A stretch of 64,000 bases of DNA from UBA668 sp041394605 (GCA_041394605.1 JAWKHX010000009.1:1-64000); one strand, 5' to 3'. Positions 44,685 to 53,834 are shown, numbered from the stretch's first letter. Numbers and translations: made by a program. The notes: a model not told the origin generated them from the sequence alone.

Positions 44685-45857
44685 GTGCGCTGGTTGGTGC
44701 CGACGACGATCGCCATGGCGTTGCTGGCCGCGCCGGTCGTTGGTGCGGCGCCCGGCCCGCACGGGGCCATCGACGGCCCCACCGATGGGTCCGGGGCTCT
44801 GCAGTCGCCGCTGCGCGCCACCCAACCGGGACGCACCTTCACCGTGGCCGCAGTGGGCGACTGGCTGGCAGAGAACCTGGTGAACTCGGCCGCCGCTTCC
44901 GCTGCCCCGCCCGGCGTGCGCTACGACCACGAGCCGCTGCTGACGGCGGTGACGCCGCTGGTGCAGTGGGCCGACCTGGCCATCTGCCACATGGAGACGC
45001 CGATCGGTGTGCCGGGAGCGATCGCCGGTTACGCCGGCAAGGGCCCGTACGGCACGAACCTGATCGCCGCGCCGTACGAGTTGGCGAACGATCTCCGCCG
45101 GGTCGGCTTCGACCGCTGCAGCACCGCCTCCAACCACGCCTACGACCTCGGCACGGCCGGCATCGCCTCCACGCTCGACGCACTCGACGAGGCGGGCCTC
45201 GGCCATTCCGGCACCGCCCGCACGGTGGCCGAAGCCGGGGCAACCGCCCATCTGCTCACGGTGAACGGGGTGACGGTGGCGCATCTCAGCTACGCCCGCA
45301 ACTCCAACTCGGGTTGGCCGGCCGAGGACTGGCGGATCGACAAGGCCGTCACCGCCACCAAAGTGGTGCAGGACGCTGCGGCCGCCCGGGCGGCCGGCGC
45401 GGAGGTGGTGATCGTCAGCCTGCACGTCTATGTGGAGATGCAGACCGGGCCGACGGCCGACGACCGGGCGCTGGTGCAGCAGATCACCTCACAGGCGGGG
45501 GTGGATCTCGTGCTCGTCACCGGCCCTCACGTGATCCAGCCGTACGAGCAGGTGAACGGCACCTGGGTGTTCTGGAGCCTCGGCAACTTCATCTCCGGCA
45601 TGGGCGTGCCCAATCGGGGCAAGTACTCCGACCCGCGCACACTCGACGGGCTGCTGGCCACCGTGCGCTTCACGGAGCAGGCAGACGGCACATGGCTGGC
45701 GGAGCCGTGGGCGGTGCTGCTCTGCAACGTCACCGGCAGCCGTCATGTGTACCCGGGCGTCACCACCCTGCAGGGCTCGGCCATCAGCGCGACGCTGCGC
45801 AGCCAACTGCAGGCGTGTGTGAACCGGACCGTGCCGGTGGAACCGCGGGTGCACTGA
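44685..45857 (+). CDS. Exported CapA/PgsA-like metallophosphoesterase-fold protein
   Basis: This protein has 390 residues. A Sec signal peptide (MRWLVPTTIAMALLAAPVVG) precedes a PGA_cap domain with AAVGDWLAENLV, HMETPIG, TASNHAYDLGTAGI, VIVSLHVYVEM and TGPHVIQPYEQVNGTWVFWS. In Bacillus the family acts in poly-gamma-glutamate capsule making; most homologues elsewhere have unknown roles. No capB/capC genes are present. The start GTG gives a clean signal peptide and fits its -10 box. It is convergent with pilC. Confidence 0.82.
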   Translation: MRWLVPTTIAMALLAAPVVGAAPGPHGAIDGPTDGSGALQSPLRATQPGRTFTVAAVGDWLAENLVNSAAASAAPPGVRYDHEPLLTAVTPLVQWADLAICHMETPIGVPGAIAGYAGKGPYGTNLIAAPYELANDLRRVGFDRCSTASNHAYDLGTAGIASTLDALDEAGLGHSGTARTVAEAGATAHLLTVNGVTVAHLSYARNSNSGWPAEDWRIDKAVTATKVVQDAAAARAAGAEVVIVSLHVYVEMQTGPTADDRALVQQITSQAGVDLVLVTGPHVIQPYEQVNGTWVFWSLGNFISGMGVPNRGKYSDPRTLDGLLATVRFTEQADGTWLAEPWAVLLCNVTGSRHVYPGVTTLQGSAISATLRSQLQACVNRTVPVEPRVH

Positions 45858-45868
45858 CCCGCCGGCCG

Positions 45869-47080
45869 TCAGGCCTGGTTCTTCACATTGTTGAGCACGC
45901 CGTACATGGCCTGCACGAGGGCAACGGCCACGAAGCCGACCACCACGCCGACGAACACGATCATCGCCGGCTCGAACATCGTGGTGAACCGCTTGATCCG
46001 GCTCTCCAGCTCACGGGCGAAGTAGATGCCCGCCACTTCCAGCTGGGCGTCGAGCGTGCCGGTCTCCTCGCCCACCTTGAACATCTGCCGGGCGGCGCCG
46101 GGGAACAGTTCGGTGCGGGCCAGCGGGCGGTAGAAGCCGTGACCTTCCAGCATCTCTGCCTGAGCTTCCTCCAGCCGTTCGCGGAACACCACGTTGTTGG
46201 TGGCGTTGGTGGTGGTCTTGATGGCCTCGGGCAGGGGAACGCCGGCGGTGATCATCGTGCCCAGCATCCGGCAGAAGCGCTCCAGCAGGGAGTACTCGAT
46301 GATGCCGTTCAGCACGGGCAGCTTCAGCACGAAGCGGTCCTTGAACATCTTGCCCTTCTCCGACTTGAACATCCAGATCAACCAGCCGATGAAGCCGGCC
46401 GACAGTGAGAAGGGGATGTACCAGTACACGGTGAACAGGTCGGCGGTGAACAGCAGCGCCCGTGTGGCGAACGGCAGGTCGGCGTTCAGTTCCTCGAACA
46501 GTGGCTTGAACTGGGGCAGCACGTAGCCGGCCAGCACGGCCACGGTGAACACGGCCAAGGTCATGACCACGCCTGGGTACGACAGCGCCGAGACCACCTT
46601 GGATCGGGTGTCCAGCTCGCGTTCCAGGTAGCCGGCCAGGCTGTCCAGCGTCTCGTCCAGCTTGCCGGTCAGCTCCGCGGAGGTGAGGATGCCCATGTAG
46701 TACCCGGGGAAGGCCTCGGGGTGCTTGGCCGCAGCCTCGGAGAGCGTGCCACCGTTGCGCAGCGAGTCCACCATGTCGGCAATGGTCCGTTGCAGGGCGA
46801 GGTCGGTGGTCTCGTCACCGATGGTCTCCATGGCTTCGGTGAGGGGGATGCCGGCCTTCACGAACACCGCCAGCTGGCGGGTGAAGTGCATCAGTTCCTT
46901 CTTCTTGACCTTGACCTTCGTCAGTTCGAGCTGGAGCGCGCCGCGCTTCTCCTCGATCTTCACGGGATAGAGCGCCTTCTCCAGCAGCCCGGCTCGCGCC
47001 GCGCCGATGGTGTCGGCCTTGATGGCGCCTTCGACGGACGCGCCGTTGGCATCGATGGCGGTGTAGGCGAACCTGGTCAT
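45869..47080 (-). CDS. pilC: Type IV pilus/type II secretion inner membrane protein PilC
   Basis: This 403-residue polytopic protein is the membrane platform on which the PilB motor acts. It has two T2SSF domains (about residues 68-190 and 270-395), each with LxxFxRxL-type helices (HFTRQLAVFVKAGIPL; LERFCRMLGTMITAGVPL), and three membrane helices (about 167-190, 215-237 and 375-397). It follows pilB by 17 bases. No pilin, prepilin peptidase or secretin gene is in the window. Confidence 0.93.
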   Translation of the reverse strand: MTRFAYTAIDANGASVEGAIKADTIGAARAGLLEKALYPVKIEEKRGALQLELTKVKVKKKELMHFTRQLAVFVKAGIPLTEAMETIGDETTDLALQRTIADMVDSLRNGGTLSEAAAKHPEAFPGYYMGILTSAELTGKLDETLDSLAGYLERELDTRSKVVSALSYPGVVMTLAVFTVAVLAGYVLPQFKPLFEELNADLPFATRALLFTADLFTVYWYIPFSLSAGFIGWLIWMFKSEKGKMFKDRFVLKLPVLNGIIEYSLLERFCRMLGTMITAGVPLPEAIKTTTNATNNVVFRERLEEAQAEMLEGHGFYRPLARTELFPGAARQMFKVGEETGTLDAQLEVAGIYFARELESRIKRFTTMFEPAMIVFVGVVVGFVAVALVQAMYGVLNNVKNQA

Positions 47081-47097
47081 ACGGGGCTCCTGGGCTC

Positions 47098-48840
47098 CTA
47101 GCTGGCAAACAGGGTGCGGACGACTTCGGGAATGGTGGTGACGTCGGCCTCCACCAACGCCATGGCTTCGCGCAGCATCGTGCGCATGCCCTGAGCGACG
47201 GCGAGACGACGGAGTTCTTCGGTGGTGGCCCAGCCGACGATCAGGCGGCGGAGCTCTGGCGTGATCCGCAGCAGCTCGTAGACGCCGATGCGGTCGCGGT
47301 AGCCGGTGCCGGCGCAGAAGTTGCAGCCGGCGCCGCGGTAGAAGACGGACTTCTCGCTGCCGCCGCTGTGCTGGCGGAACACGGCCAACTCGTCGGCTCC
47401 CGGCGAGTAGGGCTCCTTGCAGGAGTCGCAGATGCGCCGCAGCAGACGCTGGCCGATGACGCCCACCACGGACGAGGCGATGAGGAAGGCCTCGATGCCC
47501 ATGTCCAGGAAGCGGTGCAGGGCGGCCACGGAGTCGGTGCCGTGCAGCGACGACAGCACGAGGTGACCGGTGAGGGCCGACTGCACGGCGATACGGGCGG
47601 TGTCCGCGTCACGGATCTCACCGACGAGGATCACGTCGGGGTCCTGACGGAGGATGGCCTTGAGGCCGGTGGCGAACGTCAGGCCGGCCTGGTCGTTCGT
47701 CTGGATCTGGTTGATGCCGGGGAACACGTACTCCACCGGGTCCTCGACGGTGGTGATGTTCTTGCCTGCCGAGTTCACCTCGAGCAGCGAGGCGTACAGG
47801 GTGGTGGTCTTGCCGGCACCCGTCGGGCCGGCGCAGATCACCATGCCGAACGGGGAGTGGATCATCTTCGAGTAGTGGAGGTAGGTCTCACGAGGGAAGC
47901 CCAGCTCGGACAGGCCGATCATCGACCGGCTCTTGTCCAGGATTCGCATGACGATCTTCTCGCCGAACACCGTGGCGACGCTGGCGACGCGGACGTCCAC
48001 TTCCTTGCCATCCACGACGGTGGAGAACTGGCCGTCCTGTGGCCGCCGCTTCTCCACGATGTTCATGCCGCTCATGATCTTCAGGCGGCTGGTGAGCGCA
48101 GCGTGCACGCCCACCGGCAGGCTGAACGCCTCCACCAGGTGGCCGTCGATGCGGTACCGGATGCGCAGCTTCTCGTCCAGCGGCTCGATGTGGATGTCGC
48201 TGGCTCGGTCGCGCAACGCCTGGCTGACGATCCGGTTCACCAGTTGCACCACTGGGGCCTGGTCGTCGCCGGACGCCTCGGCGGCCAGCGCGGCCATCTT
48301 CGCCTGCTCGTCCTCCACGTCGAAGGTCTGCACCAGGCGGTCGATGTCCGCGTCGGCGCGGTACACCTGATCGATGAACGTGCGGACCGTCGCCGGGTCC
48401 GACACGAAGAACTTCACGGGGCGCCCGGCCGCCGCCTCCACCGCGCTCCGGCGGGACGGCGACGGGTCCGCGCACAGCACCATCAAGGTGTTGCCTTCGG
48501 CGGCGACCGCCACTGCGCAGTGGGCACGAACGACCTTCTCGTCGAGGGCGCCCTTGATCTCCTCGGCGATCGTGATGCCCTTGGTGTCCACCGCCTGCAC
48601 GCCAGTGGCTTGCGACACGGCGATCGCCAGGTCGGTGCGGCCGACGCCGAACCGACCCATCAGGAGGTCTTCGAACTGCAGCAGATCGCCGTTGGCGAGG
48701 CCCAACGCCGTCGCCAGATTCTCCGCCGACAGGTGGTTGCCGTCGACGAGCGTCTGGCCGACCTTCATGCACTCCGCAGAGGCTTCGCCCTCGGAGGTGG
48801 TGGAGCCGACGCTGTCCTTGTTGCCCTTGAATCGTGCCAT
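47098..48840 (-). CDS. pilB: Type IV pilus assembly ATPase PilB
   Basis: The 580-residue hexameric ATPase powers pilin polymerisation. It has an N-terminal MshEN-like domain (about residues 25-150), then the secretion ATPase core with Walker A GPTGAGKTTTLYA, the Asp box TVEDPVEY, Walker B ILVGEIRDADT and the His box TGHLVLSSLHGTD. The zinc-binding CDSCKEP...CNFCAGTGY follows. The ATG at 48840 is preferred to the adjacent GTG. It sits between the coiled-coil gene and pilC in one operon. Confidence 0.94.
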   Translation of the reverse strand: MARFKGNKDSVGSTTSEGEASAECMKVGQTLVDGNHLSAENLATALGLANGDLLQFEDLLMGRFGVGRTDLAIAVSQATGVQAVDTKGITIAEEIKGALDEKVVRAHCAVAVAAEGNTLMVLCADPSPSRRSAVEAAAGRPVKFFVSDPATVRTFIDQVYRADADIDRLVQTFDVEDEQAKMAALAAEASGDDQAPVVQLVNRIVSQALRDRASDIHIEPLDEKLRIRYRIDGHLVEAFSLPVGVHAALTSRLKIMSGMNIVEKRRPQDGQFSTVVDGKEVDVRVASVATVFGEKIVMRILDKSRSMIGLSELGFPRETYLHYSKMIHSPFGMVICAGPTGAGKTTTLYASLLEVNSAGKNITTVEDPVEYVFPGINQIQTNDQAGLTFATGLKAILRQDPDVILVGEIRDADTARIAVQSALTGHLVLSSLHGTDSVAALHRFLDMGIEAFLIASSVVGVIGQRLLRRICDSCKEPYSPGADELAVFRQHSGGSEKSVFYRGAGCNFCAGTGYRDRIGVYELLRITPELRRLIVGWATTEELRRLAVAQGMRTMLREAMALVEADVTTIPEVVRTLFAS

Positions 48841-48869
48841 CACGGTCTCTCAGTCGGTCGTGTCGTCCG

Positions 48870-50132
48870 TCAGAACGACGACAGGCTCGGTTCGGACGGG
48901 CCGGCGGTCGCCGGGCCGGTCGCCGGAGCACCGGTCGCCGGGCCCGCGGCGGACGCCCCGAAGGACGTCGACGGCAGGGTCAGGTTGGGGATCGGGGCGC
49001 GCCCGGCGGACGCGTTGGGGTCGGTCTTCAGCACGAACTGGTCCGGATTCAGCTCGGCCACGGCGCGCTCCAGCTCTTCCAGACGCTCCAGCTGGACCGC
49101 AGTGCTCACGTCCATCTCGTCGGCCAGCAGGGCTTCGATCTCGGCCATGCGCAGCGCGCTCTTGTCGAACTTCTCCTCGAGGGTGTCCTTCACCCGGTCC
49201 ATCTCGATCCGCACGAGCATCGCCTCGCCGACCGCTGCGGACACCTGGTCCTTGACCTGCTGGATGGCGTCCTCATCCACCTTGCTGACCTGCTGGCGCA
49301 GGGCATCCAGATGAAGGACCATCTCCTCCTGGCGGTTCTCGATCTCCAGCAGGCGGTGCGACATGGCGCCGATGGCGTCGTCGAACCCGGAGCTGATGCG
49401 GCCGAGGGTGGCCTCGACCGCAGCGATCTTCACGCCGTTCTGCTCGTTGACCCGGTCTTCCATGGTCAGCATGCGGTCGGTGATCTTGTGCTCGACGAAG
49501 TCCAGCCGCTGAGCCAGGTTGGTGGCCTGCTCGGTGAGCTGGCGCTGCACCTCCGGCCCCACGCGCTCCAGCGTGGTGCGCACGAAGCCCAGACGCTCCT
49601 CCACCGCCGCGGCGAGTTGCTGGTTGCCCTCGTCCATCCGCTGGGCGAGCGCGACGGTGGTGTCGTTCACGTGCTGCACGAGGGCCGCGGCCTGCTCGTC
49701 GAAGCGGCGAGTGGCGCGCTGGAGGTCGTCGATGCGGGCGTGGGCTGCCGCGCTCTGACTGTCCATCTGGTCCTTGAGGGCGGCCACCTCGGCGGAATCG
49801 CCGCCACTGCCGCCGGGGATCTCCAGCAGCCGGTTCTCCACCTCGTTGAGGCGGTACTGCTGCTGGTGGGAGAACTCGGCCAGCCGACTCTCCAGCGTGT
49901 TCTGCATCTGGTGCAGGGCGGCGCCCTGCTGGGCCATGAGCTCGTCCAGCTGTGCCCGGAACTCGGCGCGCAGCTCGGCCTTGCCCTGTTCAGCGGTGGC
50001 TTTCGCAGCCTCCACCTGCTTGACCATGGTGGACACGTATTGGGTCAGTTGGCGTTCCACGACGGCGGCGATCGTCGCTGCCAGGACTTCCGTCGTGGAC
50101 GCGGCGGACTGACCTTGACCGGGGCTGCTCAT
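48870..50132 (-). CDS. Long coiled-coil protein heading the pilB-pilC operon, unknown function
   Basis: The 420-residue soluble protein is almost entirely heptad-rich (about residues 20-370), rich in Gln, Glu, Ala and Arg (e.g. LDELMAQQGAALHQMQNTLE, RLLEIENRQEEMVLHLDAL). It ends with a proline/threonine/alanine tail (GPATGAPATGPATAGPSEP). It is not a known pilus component by sequence. GGAGG sits seven bases before ATG 50132. Placement 29 bases upstream of pilB suggests a scaffold or length-measuring role in the pilus or secretion machine, which is an inference. Confidence 0.75.
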   Translation of the reverse strand: MSSPGQGQSAASTTEVLAATIAAVVERQLTQYVSTMVKQVEAAKATAEQGKAELRAEFRAQLDELMAQQGAALHQMQNTLESRLAEFSHQQQYRLNEVENRLLEIPGGSGGDSAEVAALKDQMDSQSAAAHARIDDLQRATRRFDEQAAALVQHVNDTTVALAQRMDEGNQQLAAAVEERLGFVRTTLERVGPEVQRQLTEQATNLAQRLDFVEHKITDRMLTMEDRVNEQNGVKIAAVEATLGRISSGFDDAIGAMSHRLLEIENRQEEMVLHLDALRQQVSKVDEDAIQQVKDQVSAAVGEAMLVRIEMDRVKDTLEEKFDKSALRMAEIEALLADEMDVSTAVQLERLEELERAVAELNPDQFVLKTDPNASAGRAPIPNLTLPSTSFGASAAGPATGAPATGPATAGPSEPSLSSF

Positions 50133-50235
50133 TTCGAGACCTCCGTTGCCCGACGAGCCTGACGAGGCGTGCATTGCCGTACCACGGAAGAACTATCGGA
50201 CGGTCTTGCCCAACTCTTGAGAGATTGGTCCGGGG

Positions 50236-50241
50236 TACGGT
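50236..50241 (+). promoter_or_regulatory. -10 box TACGGT of the exonuclease gene
   Basis: Six bases separate it from ATG 50248. Confidence 0.5.
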
Positions 50242-50247
50242 GGCGCC

Positions 50248-51150
50248 ATGAAGGTCCATCTCGTCGACGGCACGTACGAACTGTTCCGCCAGCACTTCGG
50301 TCAGGTGTCCCGCCACGGCAGCGCCGGGCCGTTCGACGCCGCCATCGGGGTGGTTGCCAGCACCCTGCAACTGGTGATGAGCGGCGCCACCCACGTGGGT
50401 GTGGCCAGCGACCATGTCATCGAGAGCTTCCGCAACGACCTCTACGACGGCTACAAGACCAGCGAGGGGATGGACCCGGACCTGCTGGCCCAGATCCCCG
50501 TGATGGAGGACGCGCTGGCCGCCTGCGGGTTCACCGTCTGGCCGATGGTGGAGTACGAGGCGGACGACGCCCTCGGCGCGGCGGCTGCCGTGGCGGAGGC
50601 CGACCCCAGGGTGGAGCAGGTGCTGATCGTCACCCCGGACAAGGACCTCGGGCAGTGCGTGCGCGGCACCCGGGTGGTGCAGTACGACCGGCGCAAGGAC
50701 GAGATCATCGACGAGGCCGCCGTCACCATGAAGTTCGGGGTGGGTCCGGCCTCGATCGCCGACTACCTGGGCCTCGTGGGCGATGCCGCGGACGGCTTCC
50801 CCGGCCTGCCCGGCTGGGGGGCCAAGAGCGCCGCCACCGTGCTGGCCAAGTTCGGCACCATCGACGCCATCCCACCGTCGTCCGCCGACTGGGGCCTGCC
50901 TGGGTTGCGCGGGGCGGAGAAGCTGGCCACGACCCTGCGGACCCAGATGGCCGAGGCACTGCTGTTCCGCACCATCGCCACCGTGGCGCTGGACGTGCCC
51001 GTGGGGACGGTGGACGACTGGCGGTGGGCCGGCCCGACCCCCGACTTCGCCGCCGTCGCCGCCCGGATGGGCGCTCCCGACCTGGCCGACCGCGCCGCCC
51101 GCGTGGCCGAACGCGCCGCCGAACGCGACGGCACCCGCCGGCTGCGGTGA
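50248..51150 (+). CDS. 5'-3' exonuclease (FEN / PolA N-domain family)
   Basis: This 300-residue protein resembles the 5'-nuclease domain of DNA polymerase I. Metal-binding acidic motifs are LVDGTYELF, VEYEADDALGAAA and IVTPDKDLGQC, then the helix-hairpin-helix region GLPGWGAKSAATVLAKFG. Stand-alone copies process flaps or RNA primers in repair. The usual positively charged helical arch is short. Its stop overlaps the 3' end of the SRP RNA gene on the other strand. Confidence 0.88.
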   Translation: MKVHLVDGTYELFRQHFGQVSRHGSAGPFDAAIGVVASTLQLVMSGATHVGVASDHVIESFRNDLYDGYKTSEGMDPDLLAQIPVMEDALAACGFTVWPMVEYEADDALGAAAAVAEADPRVEQVLIVTPDKDLGQCVRGTRVVQYDRRKDEIIDEAAVTMKFGVGPASIADYLGLVGDAADGFPGLPGWGAKSAATVLAKFGTIDAIPPSSADWGLPGLRGAEKLATTLRTQMAEALLFRTIATVALDVPVGTVDDWRWAGPTPDFAAVAARMGAPDLADRAARVAERAAERDGTRRLR

Positions 51151-51256
51151 CGGCCAGGCGACCTGCGGCACTCGAGCGGCACCGTTGAAGGCTGCTCCAT
51201 CCCTGGCCTGACCTGGTTCCCGGACGCCCGTCGCACAGGGCCCGACCGTCACCGCA
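51143..51256 (-). ncRNA. ffs: Signal recognition particle RNA (4.5S, small bacterial type)
   Basis: On the minus strand the ends TGCGGTGACGG and CCGTCACCGCA pair perfectly (11 bp), and the whole about 114-base transcript can form a rod. Its apical part reads ACCAGGTCAGGCCA, GGGA, TGGAGCAGCC. This contains the universally conserved SRP core (GGTCAGG opposite GAGCAGCC) with a GGGA (GNRA) tetraloop that binds Ffh. TAGGCT (51276-51281) is a fitting -10 box. The neighbours tRNA-Ser and tadA are typical company for ffs. The exact ends are estimated; the 3' end overlaps the exonuclease stop codon by eight bases. Confidence 0.85.
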
Positions 51257-51345
51257 CCCGGCGGGTGCGTGGGGAAGCCTAGCGACTTTCCGGTTCCGGG
51301 CCGCTACCCTCTCTGCCCGTTCGGGTCGCCTGCGGGCGGCTCCGA

Positions 51346-51433
51346 GGAGGGATGCGAGAGCGGCCGAATCGGCACGCCTGGAGAGCGTGTGTGGGGAAAC
51401 TCACCGTGGGTTCAAATCCCACTCCCTCCGCCA
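51346..51433 (+). tRNA. tRNA-Ser(GGA)
   Basis: The class II tRNA has acceptor stem GGAGGGA/TCCCTCC, anticodon GGA in loop CTGGAGA between CACGC and GCGTG, a long variable arm, a GTTCAAATC T loop and an encoded CCA (51431-51433). TACCCT (51305-51310) upstream may be its -10 box. Confidence 0.95.
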
Positions 51434-51455
51434 GCCACGCGGCCGGCCGCCCGGG

Positions 51456-51911
51456 TCAGCGGGCGGTGCGGCGGCGGGTCCACCCGCCGAGCCCGATGGT
51501 GACGGCGTAGGCCACCAGGGCCAGCACCTGCAGCCACGACGTGCCACCGTCAGCCAGGCTGTCCGCGCACTCGGCGCCGTAGCCGCACAGCCCGCTGGTG
51601 GTGCCGGCCATCGAGGCGAACAGCCGCCACAGGCCGAGCACCAGGCCCACGACTGCCAGTGGGGTGGCCCACCGCCACAGGGCCGTGCCGTCGTTGCGGA
51701 GCAGCGCCACGGCCAACACGATGGCGATCGGCGCTAGCGGGATGAGCGCGTAGAGGCACAGCGGGCAACTGCCCTTCGGGGAGATGAGGTCCACGAACCG
51801 GTCGATGAACGTCCACCCGCCCACCGCGGTGAGCAGGAGCGGTGCGGCCAGCACCATGGCCAGGTTGCTGCGGCCGGAGGCGGGGGCACCGGCGGGCGTG
51901 GGCTCGCTCAT
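51456..51911 (-). CDS. DsbB-like disulfide-bond oxidoreductase membrane protein
   Basis: The 151-residue protein has four predicted membrane helices (about residues 15-37, 50-71, 80-100 and 123-145). It has two cysteine pairs placed as in DsbB/BdbC: Cys49-Pro-Leu-Cys52 at a membrane edge and Cys109/Cys114 (GLCGYGAEC) in the second outer loop. It would pass electrons from an exported thioredoxin-like protein to quinone. The partner DsbA-like gene is not in the window. VKOR-like proteins, the more usual actinobacterial solution, have a different pattern. Confidence 0.6.
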   Translation of the reverse strand: MSEPTPAGAPASGRSNLAMVLAAPLLLTAVGGWTFIDRFVDLISPKGSCPLCLYALIPLAPIAIVLAVALLRNDGTALWRWATPLAVVGLVLGLWRLFASMAGTTSGLCGYGAECADSLADGGTSWLQVLALVAYAVTIGLGGWTRRRTAR

Positions 51912-52009
51912 CGCCCCATCATGGCGGATTCGGCTGCCGCGCGTGCGGTCACTGCCCCGCGTCGAGCGCTGACGCCCGCACCCGGCGGACCTGGCGAGTG
52001 GACGGCAAC

Positions 52010-52015
52010 TAGCCT
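52010..52015 (+). promoter_or_regulatory. -10 box TAGCCT of tadA
   Basis: Six bases separate it from GTG 52022. Confidence 0.5.
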
Positions 52016-52021
52016 GCCCAT

Positions 52022-52507
52022 GTGACTGCCCACCCGCTGACCGACGAGGAGGCGATGGGTGTCGCGCTGGACGAGGCGGTGGCCGCCGAGGCCCACGGCG
52101 ATGTGCCGATCGGGGCGGTCGTGGTCCGCGACGGTGTGGTCATCGCCCGGCGGCACAACGAACGCGAGCTCACTGGCGACCCCACGGCCCATGCCGAAGT
52201 GCTGGCGCTGCGCGACGCGGCGGCGGTGGTGGGGCACTGGCGCCTGCTGGACTGCACCCTCTACGTCACCCTGGAGCCGTGCGTGATGTGCGCCGGGGCG
52301 CTGGTGAACAGCCGGATCGGCCGGGTGGTCTACGGGGCCACGGACCCGAAGGCAGGTGCGGTCGCCAGCCTCTACCAGGTGTGCGGCGACGAGCGGTTGA
52401 ACCATCGGCCGCCGCTGACCGCGGGTGTGCGAGCGGAGGAGAGCGGAGCCCTGTTGCGCACGTTCTTCGCCGCCCGGCGGCGGGGGGCTCAGGCCTCGGC
52501 AGGGTGA
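52022..52507 (+). CDS. tadA: tRNA-specific adenosine deaminase
   Basis: This 161-residue zinc enzyme converts A34 to inosine in tRNA-Arg(ACG). The zinc site is His57 with the proton-shuttling Glu59 (HAEV) and Cys87/Cys90 (PCVMC). It lies near the SRP RNA and two tRNA-Ser genes, an arrangement seen in many bacteria. Its 3' end overlaps the convergent DUF4388-like gene by 19 bases. Confidence 0.94.
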   Translation: MTAHPLTDEEAMGVALDEAVAAEAHGDVPIGAVVVRDGVVIARRHNERELTGDPTAHAEVLALRDAAAVVGHWRLLDCTLYVTLEPCVMCAGALVNSRIGRVVYGATDPKAGAVASLYQVCGDERLNHRPPLTAGVRAEESGALLRTFFAARRRGAQASAG

Positions 52508-53655
52508 GGCGCCACCAGGTCGTCGGCGGTCACCTGCGGCACCGGTGTGGCCACGGCGTCGATCGCGTTCAGCGCCCGGCGCACGGCCTCGGCCACTTCT
52601 GCGGCGATGGTGGTGGACATGATGGCCTCGACTGCCGAGTGGGCCAGGCTGATGCCACTCTCGCCGTCGTCGGGCGGGGTGTCCAGGATGGCCTGGGGCG
52701 TCAGCATGGCGGTCGGGTCCAGCAGTTCCGACGGGCGCTCCATCGCGAACGGTGCCAGCGACACACCACCGACCGGCGGGATGGGCGCGAACACCGGTTG
52801 GTTGCCCGTGGCGGGGTTGGGCGCAGATGCCTCGGCCGCGACGGCCGGCGCCTCGGGGGGCGTGGTCGCCGGCTCCACGGCCGGGGTCGATCCAGTGGCC
52901 GTGACGGCCATCAGGACGCTGAGGGGGTCCGGTGCCGCGTCGGGGGCGGTCGTGGGCACGCTGCCGGTGGTGGGCTCGGGCTCGGACGCAGGCGCCGTCA
53001 CCGGCTCGGCCGCCATGGCGGGCTCGGCCGGCTCGGCCGCCACCTGTGCGATGGGAGGCGCCGGGGCCTCGGCACGGAGGGTCTGGGGTGCCGGTCGCGG
53101 CTGGGGCGGCAGCACCGTCTCGCCGTCCTCTGCCTGCCCGGCGTGCTCCAACAGGCGGGTGACGACCTCGACCTTGCGGGGCAGCCAGCGGTCGATGCCG
53201 CTCGGGTGCCGCCGGTAGAGGACCATCTCGTAGTCGCCGACGACTTCTTCCGCGACAGCGACGAGTACCTCGTCGGTCATCAGTTCGACGCACAGTTCCA
53301 CGGGGCCACGCTCGATGGACGAGTCGCGCTCGAAGAGGCGGCCGAGGTGCTCGGCACCACTCACCAGCAGGGTGCCCTGCTGCAATTGCTGGCGGGTGAT
53401 CACGCCTTCGACGAGCAGGCGGACCCCGAGGCCGCCGTCGGTGCTGCGCTCGGCGAAGTAGACCTCGCCGTCGCGGAGGTAGACATGTGTGGCCGGCCGG
53501 GTGGGCAAGGTGAGTTCCCCGGTCAGGTACTGGCGGCGCGCCGCCTCGATCACCTGCCAGGCGGGTCGCGGCAGCGCCGCGCCCTCGTCGCCGAACAGAT
53601 CCACGTTCACGGAGAGGTTGTCGGCATTCCCTCTCTGCTTCTTGAGTTTCTTCAC
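52489..53655 (-). CDS. DUF4388-like protein with long Pro/Ala/Thr linker, unknown function
   Basis: The 388-residue protein has an N-terminal domain (about residues 30-165). This contains LTGELTLPTRPATHVYLRDG and VYFAERST, a pattern of the DUF4388/PATAN signalling domain found with two-component and gliding/pilus systems. A low-complexity Pro/Ala/Glu region follows (about 165-290). The C-terminal helix-rich segment ends TADDLVAPHPAEA. The start is uncertain: GTG 53655 gives the basic KKLKKQRGN leader. It has no membrane helix. A link to the nearby pilus genes is speculative. Confidence 0.6.
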   Translation of the reverse strand: MKKLKKQRGNADNLSVNVDLFGDEGAALPRPAWQVIEAARRQYLTGELTLPTRPATHVYLRDGEVYFAERSTDGGLGVRLLVEGVITRQQLQQGTLLVSGAEHLGRLFERDSSIERGPVELCVELMTDEVLVAVAEEVVGDYEMVLYRRHPSGIDRWLPRKVEVVTRLLEHAGQAEDGETVLPPQPRPAPQTLRAEAPAPPIAQVAAEPAEPAMAAEPVTAPASEPEPTTGSVPTTAPDAAPDPLSVLMAVTATGSTPAVEPATTPPEAPAVAAEASAPNPATGNQPVFAPIPPVGGVSLAPFAMERPSELLDPTAMLTPQAILDTPPDDGESGISLAHSAVEAIMSTTIAAEVAEAVRRALNAIDAVATPVPQVTADDLVAPHPAEA

Positions 53656-53733
53656 GCTGCGTGAGCAGCACTGACGACGCGTCGCGGAGTTGCCGGCCGT
53701 CAGATCCCCCGTGCTGCGCCGCAGCGGAACCGC

Positions 53734-53739
53734 TAGCCT
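53734..53739 (+). promoter_or_regulatory. -10 box TAGCCT of tRNA-Ser(CGA)
   Basis: Seven bases separate it from the first base of the tRNA, so transcription probably starts at or next to the mature 5' end. Confidence 0.5.
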
Positions 53740-53746
53740 GCCCGGC

Positions 53747-53834
53747 GGAAGGATGCCCGAGCGGCCAAAGGGACACGCCTCGAAAGCGTGCGAGGTGCAA
53801 GCCTCCGAGGGTTCAAATCCCTCTCCTTCCGCCA
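53747..53834 (+). tRNA. tRNA-Ser(CGA)
   Basis: The acceptor stem is GGAAGGA/TCCTTCC, the anticodon is CGA in loop CTCGAAA between CACGC and GCGTG, there is a long variable arm, and CCA is encoded (53832-53834). It is the second serine tRNA within 2.5 kb. Confidence 0.95.
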
